From contig JBAYIS010000046.1 in assembly GCA_041665525.1 (NCBI GenBank), forward strand, positions 1 to 20,492: a DNA stretch of 20,492 bases, read 5' to 3'. The notes beneath the pieces were generated by a model, which saw only the letters and a program-made list of their open reading frames with translations, was not told where the DNA came from and ran no database searches. This document shows, piece after piece, positions 14,801 to 20,492 of the stretch. The number at the start of each line of letters is the position of its first letter. The first letter of the stretch is position 1. Source of the stretch: UBA8401 sp041665525 (GTDB lineage Bacteria > Bacteroidota > Ignavibacteria > UBA10030 > UBA8401). Made by a program: the position numbers and the translations under genes.

Positions 14801-17800
14801 TAATTGCAGACGGAACCGATCCGAAATTATGGCTGCCGATTGCACCTTCCCATTCGAAAACCAGAATTCCGAATCCATTGCGCGGAAAAATAATCTCCCC
14901 TCTCCCATCCCCGTCAAGATCTCCGGACCGCACGACTCTCGGTGTAGAACTACCTCCCGCACCAAATGTGCTTGACTGATCCAGCCGAGGAGATGACCAA
15001 ATCCATCTCACAGAATCATTCCCTGCCGATTCAAATGCATGCACCCGTCCCGTGTAACTGTAATCTGTCACCAGCAATTCTGGTTTTCCATTGTGATCCA
15101 GATCGGGTGCAAGCCACACTCCTCGGGAACTATTCGGTGTAACCCATGCTGTGTCCCCTTGCGGTAGGACAAGATGATGCGGTAATGAAAACCCGGTATG
15201 GATCAATGCAGTGTTGTTCGTAAGAGGTGTCGTCACAGAGACTTCGTTAGAAGGAGTGGATTCATAACCGTCCTTCACTGCGGTCACTCTATACCAGTAG
15301 GAAGTATTCGGCATCAAACCTGTATTCACATACGATGTCCGGGTTGACGGTACCGAATCAACTTTTGTGAATCCACTTTCTGCTGTACCGGATCGATAAA
15401 TGCGGTACCATTCCGGCGAGCCGGACGAACTTGCATTCCACGAAATGTTGACCTGCGTTGAAATCAACGATTGTGCCGATAAATGTGTCGGAGGAGCCGG
15501 CCCAGTGGACATGCGCCAATACTGTGATACATCAATTGACCAAATGTCAAATTGACCTGTCCTATTTGCATCAAAGTAAATTCTGGCATTGACACCATCC
15601 CATTCCGGATGAAAATCATTGGAGGTATGATTAGTAATCTGTGTCAATTCCGTACCGTCCTCATTGATCATCCAGATATCATAGTTTCCGTCTATATTTG
15701 CGTTGAATGCAATCTTTTTGCCATCGGGTGAATATCGCGCAGCATATAAAGAATGAGTCGGGGAATAAATTGCTGTAAGATTAGTCCCATCGATTTTAAT
15801 CGTATAGATGGTATTTCCTGACGCAAACAATATTTTCGTGCCGTCTGGAGACCAAGACGGTCGCGTGTTTTCAGTACCGCTATTGTACACTACCTTCGGA
15901 TTAGTCCCATCAGCATTATAGATGCTCAATGCGTGCGAACCTGCTTCCAATATTTGACAAACGAATTTCGATCCATCCGGTGAAAAATTATAACTCAATA
16001 TTCCACCGCCGGGTGAAGTTCTCAGCACCACAGATTGTGTCCGCGTACTTCGATCGTATTTCATCAGATCCCTGTACGTATCACGGTCGCTCAGAAAATA
16101 AATTTCCCTGCCGTCCGGCGGACGGAATATCGGCTGCCAGTCTCCTAAAGTTCCGAATGAATTATTAATAATATTTGTCACTGAATCTGCTAGAAAATCT
16201 GCTGTCACCCGGGCAAGGTAAATATCTCTATGTGTGGTGATTAATGTATCAGAATAAAATGCTATATATTTTCCATCGGGTGAGACAACAGGCGCTCCTT
16301 CATATAAACCGGTTCCATAAAATCGTTGAGCATTATCTAAATTCGCAGATGTTTGGAACCAATCCCAATACAATGTTGTATCTCGCAACTGCATGTTGGC
16401 GGGAATATTCCGAAAAGATGGCTCCGACAAAATAGGCGTGCTGTAAGGATTATCCGTGTCATGGATAACAAAATTGTAGCTGAACGCAGAATTTGCGGCA
16501 GATTGTGGAAGCCTGACAACGCCCGAATAAAAATTCGTCCAATCGTATGTGGTGATGGCGTTGGCCGCATCCTTTTCCTGTGTAAGAAAGTACGTTGTAC
16601 TCCACGGGACATCTGAAAAACTGCAACGGATACCGACCCTGTGAATATTTTTATTAAATTCCGGCACTGCGGCAATATTAATCCGGAAAAACACTTCTAT
16701 CGAATCTGTTTCTGTAAACGGCGCCCAATTCTGCGGCATCCCGGTAATCACCTGGAAATATTGCACTGGTAAAATAGAATCTTGTACACCGACAATTAAT
16801 GTTCTATCATTATCCCTCAAAGCAGACCTGACACCGCATTCCCATCCATTGGTTGCAAAATCACCTTGGACATTAGCAAAGAATTTATAGAAAACCGTAT
16901 CCCCGTATTTACACGGCACTGTCGTTTCCCAATAGTCACCTCCAGTATTTTTCATAATCGCCGGCGATGCACTTGACCATTGGCCAAGCGCATCGGTATT
17001 CCCCCGGATTTGTACGAACGAAGAGGCAGAGATGGTATCAGGCAATGTCGCCAGATTCACAGTGAATGTAATATGAGCCGCTGTACGGGAAGTATTCGTA
17101 AACACTCCCAATCCATTCGTGCCGACAAATATCTTTGCTCCGTTCATAACAAGGGTGTATACACTTAACGTCGTCAAGCCATTATTAAAATCGGTCCATT
17201 GAACACCATTATCGGTAGAACGAAATATTCCACCGCCAAGCAGCGCTGCGTACATATCGGGACCATCAGTAACAATGGATCGCACACTTAAACTAGACAA
17301 TCCGGAATTTCTTTCTGCCCAGCTATTCCCATAATCCGATGAAAAGAAAATTCCTCCATTGGTACCGGCATATAAGTCCGATCCATTAACACAAAAAGAG
17401 AGTACCGTCATATTGCTTAATCCCGAATTCACCGCGCTCCATGTTGCGCCATTATCGATGGACAAAAATACTCCGCCGCCCGTTCCGGCAAACAGTTTGG
17501 GTCCGATAGACGTAAGCGCATTTACAGTGAGATTTAACAATCCAGTATTGACTTCTGTCCAATTCGTTCCATTGTTCTCAGAACGGAATACCCCACCGGT
17601 CGTACCGGCATAGAGATTCGAACCGATTACAGTCATCGACAAAATATTGAGATTCGTTATTCCCACACTTTTCTGTATCCAACTAGCGCCATTATTTGTC
17701 GATCGAAAGATCCCGCTTCCGAATGTCCCCGCAAAAATATCCAATCCTTTCAACGCTAATACTCTTACATTCACATTCGTTAATCCGTTATTTTTTTGCA

Positions 17801-18824
17801 CCCACTCTGTACCATCATTTGTTGTATGGTAGATCCCCCCGCCATTTGTTCCCGCAAAAATATCCCCTCCGTTATTCACCAGGGACATTACGAACGAATT
17901 AATTAGTCCTTCATTTGTGTCATGCCAGCCCGCACCGTTATTTGAAGATTGAAATACTCCGCCCGATGTTCCGGCTACAATCGTGGAGCCATGAACCGCA
18001 AGAGCATTTACAGTTACATTCCATAGGCCGGTAGTAACTTCAGTCCAATCCGTTCCGCCATTTGTTGATCGGAAAATGCCGCCGGCTGTCCCCGCAAAAA
18101 TACATGTATCTTTCAATGCCAGAGAGAGGACATTTAGATTAACTAATCCTGAATTCACTTGTGCCCAAATCGTATCATTTATTGCACAACGAAATATCCC
18201 GCCTCCGGTTGTGGCAGCATAGAGCATTGTATTGTTGATTGCAAGCGAGCGTACGATAAGACTGGAAAGACCCCAATTCCGTGATTTCCAGGTTGATCCA
18301 TTATCAGTAGAAAGAAAAACTCCGCCGGACGTAGCAGCAAAGAGATCGGTACCGTTGGACGTGAAAGAAAATATGATGAAACTCTTGATATCCGTACTGA
18401 CGGAAGACCAGGAATTTCCCTTATCGGTTGATCGGAAAACATCTCCGGACGATGTTCCTGCAATAATCGATGTGCCGGTTATTACCAATGCCCGCACCGA
18501 AACGGATATTCCCAAATTCGCCTGGACCCAATTGTTGCTGCCATGTGAAGAGATGAATACTCCGAGTGCAGTTCCTGCATAAAGATTGAGATCATCGCTA
18601 GCAAAAGCATACACTGTAGAAACTGCCAGGTCATTACTGATTTTGGTCCAGAATACCCCGGAGTTTGAACTGCGATAGACACCGCCGTTTTGAGTCCCGG
18701 CATAAAGAGTATCATCATCAACCAGTACGGAATTGATGCGACCACCACTCGGGCCGTTCGTTTGGCTCCATTGAGAATAAAGCATTCCTGCCGCACACAG
18801 TATGGTGAGCAATATTCTCGTCAT
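11889..18824 (-). CDS. Giant multi-propeller T9SS-secreted surface protein
   Basis: This is a secreted mosaic of 2311 residues. In order: signal peptide 1-18; 13 Asp-box repeats of about 40 residues plus a partial one (19-582); a CBM20-like domain (about 583-690, VQIRGNTDALGQW); an unassigned beta-rich segment (700-830); a TolB/PD40 propeller (832-1102) with six units such as SPDGKKIAF; a fibronectin type III domain (1108-1200); seven FG-GAP calcium motifs such as DLDGDGRGE (1240-1650); a second FnIII (1703-1795); an Ig-like and a third FnIII-like domain (1797-2001); a dockerin-like segment (2003-2068); a cohesin-like segment (2090-2215); and the T9SS tail from FKLSQNYPNPFNP to the end. The tail should send it through the type IX system to the surface. 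No catalytic site is evident, so adhesion or scaffolding is likelier than an enzyme. ATG 18824 overlaps the lipoprotein stop by ATGA, with AAGGTGG nearby upstream. Confidence 0.92.
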   Translation of the reverse strand: MTRILLTILCAAGMLYSQWSQTNGPSGGRINSVLVDDDTLYAGTQNGGVYRSSNSGVFWTKISNDLAVSTVYAFASDDLNLYAGTALGVFISSHGSNNWVQANLGISVSVRALVITGTSIIAGTSSGDVFRSTDKGNSWSSVSTDIKSFIIFSFTSNGTDLFAATSGGVFLSTDNGSTWKSRNWGLSSLIVRSLAINNTMLYAATTGGGIFRCAINDTIWAQVNSGLVNLNVLSLALKDTCIFAGTAGGIFRSTNGGTDWTEVTTGLWNVTVNALAVHGSTIVAGTSGGVFQSSNNGAGWHDTNEGLINSFVMSLVNNGGDIFAGTNGGGIYHTTNDGTEWVQKNNGLTNVNVRVLALKGLDIFAGTFGSGIFRSTNNGASWIQKSVGITNLNILSMTVIGSNLYAGTTGGVFRSENNGTNWTEVNTGLLNLTVNALTSIGPKLFAGTGGGVFLSIDNGATWSAVNSGLSNMTVLSFCVNGSDLYAGTNGGIFFSSDYGNSWAERNSGLSSLSVRSIVTDGPDMYAALLGGGIFRSTDNGVQWTDFNNGLTTLSVYTLVMNGAKIFVGTNGLGVFTNTSRTAAHITFTVNLATLPDTISASSFVQIRGNTDALGQWSSASPAIMKNTGGDYWETTVPCKYGDTVFYKFFANVQGDFATNGWECGVRSALRDNDRTLIVGVQDSILPVQYFQVITGMPQNWAPFTETDSIEVFFRINIAAVPEFNKNIHRVGIRCSFSDVPWSTTYFLTQEKDAANAITTYDWTNFYSGVVRLPQSAANSAFSYNFVIHDTDNPYSTPILSEPSFRNIPANMQLRDTTLYWDWFQTSANLDNAQRFYGTGLYEGAPVVSPDGKYIAFYSDTLITTHRDIYLARVTADFLADSVTNIINNSFGTLGDWQPIFRPPDGREIYFLSDRDTYRDLMKYDRSTRTQSVVLRTSPGGGILSYNFSPDGSKFVCQILEAGSHALSIYNADGTNPKVVYNSGTENTRPSWSPDGTKILFASGNTIYTIKIDGTNLTAIYSPTHSLYAARYSPDGKKIAFNANIDGNYDIWMINEDGTELTQITNHTSNDFHPEWDGVNARIYFDANRTGQFDIWSIDVSQYWRMSTGPAPPTHLSAQSLISTQVNISWNASSSGSPEWYRIYRSGTAESGFTKVDSVPSTRTSYVNTGLMPNTSYWYRVTAVKDGYESTPSNEVSVTTPLTNNTALIHTGFSLPHHLVLPQGDTAWVTPNSSRGVWLAPDLDHNGKPELLVTDYSYTGRVHAFESAGNDSVRWIWSSPRLDQSSTFGAGGSSTPRVVRSGDLDGDGRGEIIFPRNGFGILVFEWEGAIGSHNFGSVPSAIITSSLNPNGGLGLKMEQMEVRDIDDDGKQEIIFPSNVSPNEYDDFIILSASGSWNYEAQEEAVFSIEGNTSASNNALMVKAGNPYNINAADLDGDGTNELVAQTWNFGNYFVMKVAGPDSYRSPDTVRTDWMYQQTYPEDAVSLFGGIVADLDKDGNDEVYNNWFGVNEGLEWDGDISILDYSTGDDVQRADATHAKRLTNNFLVRQNGLSIFAVMQPLKADADGNGKDEIITGNYFPSALVGLEYLGGPVSEPSSYVRKVISQGSKYDAAEWEIRDSLGIKIDTIVVWGTSKYAKSTQLTDFDGDGILESIVTSQNASDAIEVRYTHYSGGSIIEDSLRSIDGPNRSVVQSIEFPYMNVSLPSVPRNFKARSATTSQIKLFWQQSLSGYPRAYRIYRSMQQTGTYNLIREVDVSQTMVLDTALVSNTVYWYKITAVNISGESSPSVEQSAKTLNYSGLTSISLASNDSIFSSVVPVRYDLYLVPGDRIDLECYYSTTSGADWKHVENITGNVTGLTADKIDTLYWNCAADLAGTETKVRIQIVPVGNFGRGDSLVTGSFTVDTRSPRFSGIQQASFSGATLGGAVLRWERAEDFLQLIVYSVFIGEAGTGINFNVPYDTTRDTVFTVKHLEQNKQYLFGVRATDAAGNSDTNSVSITAKMPMLSDLNGDATVGAPDLILFRNAWLSNDTLMGDIGPAIGSPPDWQSSRDHIVDFQDVMVLALGWKWSVEHGAIPFLKNSVMDRDTVDPLFQLQETFIINHNEKRSLGMNFSNRKEAAGVDIVFTFDTAKIAVDSITFLYRKHVLVFSQIDPVAGNCSVSLAGVTDSLYKYLETPESMRLWVTAKQKLMDEKITVVSKIFGHRAEELAVSRQQMILSWRPSIPGEFKLSQNYPNPFNPTTTIDYQLPVNANVTIKVYNIVGQEVETVVNLFQKAGYYSARWNASRYASGVYIVRLVSSDFIESRKMILLK
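17079..18770 (-). repeat. Thirteen tandem Asp-box repeats (about 120 bp each)
   Basis: The coding repeat has the protein pattern LYAGTxGGVFRSTDNGxxWxx followed by VNxGLxxLxVxxLxx. Thirteen copies with an Asp-box-type S/T-x-D/N-x-G-x-x-W segment and a fourteenth first half are readable. Copies are 39-41 residues long and well diverged at DNA level, which argues against recent duplication. Copies 2 (SSHGSNNW) and 5 (CAINDTIW) are degenerate. This family folds as beta-propellers in BNR, VPS10 and Ycf48-like proteins. Confidence 0.85.
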
Positions 18825-19660
18825 CGCACCACCACCTTCCCGTTTACGAATTGGTTGATGATAACGACGTTGTTATTAGGATCCCGTAATTGCATACTGT
18901 CTGAAACAAATGTAAACGCAGTTTCACCTGCTCTCAATGCCGTACAACTGATTACAATAATCGAATCGGATCCGGATATTCCTCGCATCGGCGTTCCACC
19001 GGTAAAGAACATTTCAGCGCGGACCGTATTGCCGTAACGTTGTTCCAGCAATTGTACGTTAATGTTCGGGATACTCCCCGGCTGAATCGCATCGATCCGT
19101 ACGGCATCAGAGTCATAAGTAAACACCAGTTTCGATCCATAAATATCAATAACCTCTTCTGCAACAACGTAATAATTGAATGTACTACCCAACACAACCT
19201 CTTTCCTGCGGGAGGCAAACATCAAAGCCGGTCCCGTCACTGCGTTAACGGCAAACCGAATCACCGGAGGATGTTCTTCGATAGTGATGTTGTCGCGGTG
19301 CAGCGAACGGATTGCACAGCGGTGCGGACCCTCATCAATATCCGTGATGGTAATGGAAGAGGATACCGTCCATGGTGACCATTCATGATCATCCAGTCGG
19401 TATGAAAATGCCGACACCGAGGAATTCCCCTGAACGAGAATCGTTACTTCGGAGACTGTGAGAACTATTGTGGAGTCCGGCGCAGAAACTATTGTCGTCA
19501 CCGGTTTTACGAATGTTGGACTTAATGGATCAACTGGATTGACGAGAACATCGATCGGTTTAGGAGGATTGGGGGAACATTGAAAGAGGAACACGCAGCA
19601 AAGCACAAATCCCGCTCGGATGATTACATCAGAAACTATATCTCCCCGTATTTTTTTCAT
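18821..19660 (-). CDS. Probable lipoprotein with Ig-like and cohesin-like domains
   Basis: I start this at ATG 19658-19660, giving 279 residues. The open frame extends to 19714, but that would overlap the upstream gene by about 50 bases, while this ATG lies one base after its stop. Residues 1-28 are a basic start and hydrophobic core ending in VFLFQC, followed by SPNPPKP, a lipoprotein-like signal with Cys28. The lipobox is loose (Gln before Cys). Residues about 60-135 look like an Ig/Y_Y_Y-type domain (FSYRLDDHEWSPW, then EGPHRCAIRS). Residues about 140-279 resemble a cohesin fold: VVLGSTFNYYVVAEEV, GSKLVFTYDSDAVRIDAI, and SIIVISCTALRAGETAF. It may anchor a partner at the cell surface or in the periplasm. 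The giant gene follows with an ATGA overlap. Confidence 0.78.
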   Translation of the reverse strand: MKKIRGDIVSDVIIRAGFVLCCVFLFQCSPNPPKPIDVLVNPVDPLSPTFVKPVTTIVSAPDSTIVLTVSEVTILVQGNSSVSAFSYRLDDHEWSPWTVSSSITITDIDEGPHRCAIRSLHRDNITIEEHPPVIRFAVNAVTGPALMFASRRKEVVLGSTFNYYVVAEEVIDIYGSKLVFTYDSDAVRIDAIQPGSIPNINVQLLEQRYGNTVRAEMFFTGGTPMRGISGSDSIIVISCTALRAGETAFTFVSDSMQLRDPNNNVVIINQFVNGKVVVR

Positions 19661-19661
19661 C

Positions 19662-20492
19662 TCAGAAAATAACTTGAAAACGAAGCGCAAGGTTCCTGTT
19701 TTCCGCAGACACACTCATAGTGGAAGTGATTTCGTCCTTTTGCCGATAACCGGACGACGGTTCAAAGATGAACAGATCGATCAAATTCCAGAGAAAAACT
19801 GTTCCGGTGATTCCATAGGCCAGATACTGACGGTCCTGCTGTGTCGTCAAATTCGGATATGCAGCGGTAATGAGACCGTTCAATTCCTTTGCCCTGAGCG
19901 CATCGTTGGTCTTCGTGTATTCATCAATGTAATTCGAATACGATCGGTACTTCCTGTCATATTCGGTTTTAAAGTAATATGATCCGGCCATGGAAAGTGC
20001 AAAGCCGGAGAAGTACACCAATCCCTTCAGCGTCATACCGTTATAGATCTGGCTTGCTCCGGGAATAATTGCCAGCATCATTGCCGTCGATCGAGAGGGG
20101 CGCATCGGTATGAATACCGACTTCTTCTCTCTCGGCATAAGTTTTATGTTGCGATCTTCAGTGCCGAAATCCGGGTGCTCAAGACGCACGGCATAGATCC
20201 CGGAAGTGAGATTACTTTTCACAGTGGAGAGTGTGTCCAATACATCATTAATAAACAGTTTTGCCTCCACATCGCTGGTTACCATCAGCGAACCGGGATC
20301 AAGAAAATCCTCTTCGTCAATTACTTTGGTCTCTTCCGGGTTGACAAGAAATCGTTTTGAGATCACACCGTACTCTTGTGTTGTGATTCGGATAGTATGC
20401 TCTGCGGGGACGGTCTCCACCACCGTTCTGCCGGTTTCAACATTGTCCAGATAGATATCCGTACCTTCCGGAAGGTTGGAAAAATCGAAATA
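19662..20492 (-). CDS. PEGA-repeat membrane protein (DUF5683-like), 5' end outside the window
   Basis: The frame is open to the window edge, so the gene is partial and its true start is beyond base 20492; GTG at 20423 is only an internal codon. The visible part has 276 residues. Two PEGA-type beta repeats come first: one from LPEGTDIYLDNVETGRTV to about VISKRFLVNPEE, the other from PGSLMVTSDVEAKLFIND to KKSVFIPM. A DUF5683-like membrane part follows: MLAIIPGASQIYNGMTLKG, then a hydrophobic segment, a charged helical loop (YDRKYRSYSNYIDEY) and a second hydrophobic segment (AYGITGTVFLWNLIDLFIF). PEGA domains occur in surface and envelope proteins of varied role. The stop lies one base before the lipoprotein start, so these two genes and the giant form one unit. 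Confidence 0.82.
   Translation of the reverse strand, partial: YFDFSNLPEGTDIYLDNVETGRTVVETVPAEHTIRITTQEYGVISKRFLVNPEETKVIDEEDFLDPGSLMVTSDVEAKLFINDVLDTLSTVKSNLTSGIYAVRLEHPDFGTEDRNIKLMPREKKSVFIPMRPSRSTAMMLAIIPGASQIYNGMTLKGLVYFSGFALSMAGSYYFKTEYDRKYRSYSNYIDEYTKTNDALRAKELNGLITAAYPNLTTQQDRQYLAYGITGTVFLWNLIDLFIFEPSSGYRQKDEITSTMSVSAENRNLALRFQVIF

Noticed and set aside
17079..18770. Regular repeats with a CRISPR-like look at DNA level
   Set aside because: The period of about 120 bp matches a 40-residue protein repeat in one open frame, and the copies are diverged.
19661..19714. Upstream start for the cohesin-like lipoprotein
   Set aside because: It overlaps the PEGA gene by about 50 bases and puts charged residues before an otherwise complete signal peptide.

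Overview
The window looks like a chromosomal piece of a Gram-negative bacterium from the Bacteroidota/Chlorobiota/Ignavibacteria side of the FCB group. The strongest clue is the C-terminus of the giant protein at 11889-18824. It carries the NYPNPFNPTTTI sorting tail of the type IX secretion system (T9SS), in the spelling typical of Ignavibacteria, Kryptonia, Kapabacteria and Calditrichota. The ExbB/ExbD/TonB set, outer-membrane barrel and loosely defined lipobox agree with this. Base composition is near half G+C throughout, and I saw no tRNA, rRNA, CRISPR array, transposase or phage gene. Species cannot be assigned from this alone.

Left part, + strand, 139-4267: four genes read rightward. They are an extended short-chain dehydrogenase/epimerase, a CNNM/CorC-type membrane protein with CBS domains, a polyprenyl-phosphate sugar-1-phosphate transferase (WbaP/WcaJ-like, overlapping the previous gene by ATGA), and a 97-residue three-helix membrane protein. 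The transferase starts lipid-linked glycan synthesis for the cell surface. The group ends against a convergent operon, with both stop codons at a shared hairpin (4262-4279).

Middle, - strand, 11618 down to 4269: one compact operon with a readable sigma-70-like promoter at 11686-11714. The order is a 999-residue exported protein of about 26 TPR-type repeats, an outer-membrane barrel with a TonB-box-like motif but no visible plug, a membrane-anchored SPOR (peptidoglycan-binding) protein, ExbB/TolQ, ExbD/TolR and a TonB-like protein. Together they supply an inner-membrane proton motor, a periplasmic transducer, a peptidoglycan-binding part, a periplasmic scaffold and an outer-membrane target, so they read as a self-contained energised trans-envelope device. 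This is the best candidate for a little-described system. The nearest known designs are Tol-Pal, TonB transport and the Agl-Glt gliding machinery, but it equals none of them.

Right part, - strand, 20492 down to 11889: three tightly packed genes. First is a PEGA-repeat membrane protein cut by the window edge. Second is a probable lipoprotein with an Ig-like and a cohesin-like domain. Third is a 2311-residue secreted protein carrying 13 Asp-box repeats, a CBM20-like domain, a TolB/PD40 propeller, fibronectin type III domains, a seven-motif FG-GAP propeller, a dockerin-like segment, a cohesin-like segment and the T9SS tail. The lipoprotein and the giant overlap by ATGA, which suggests a cell-surface adhesin or scaffold made together with its anchor.

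The only sizeable gap is 11619-11888 (270 bases). It holds the promoter, an inverted repeat overlapping the -10 box, and a perfect 15-base palindrome upstream.
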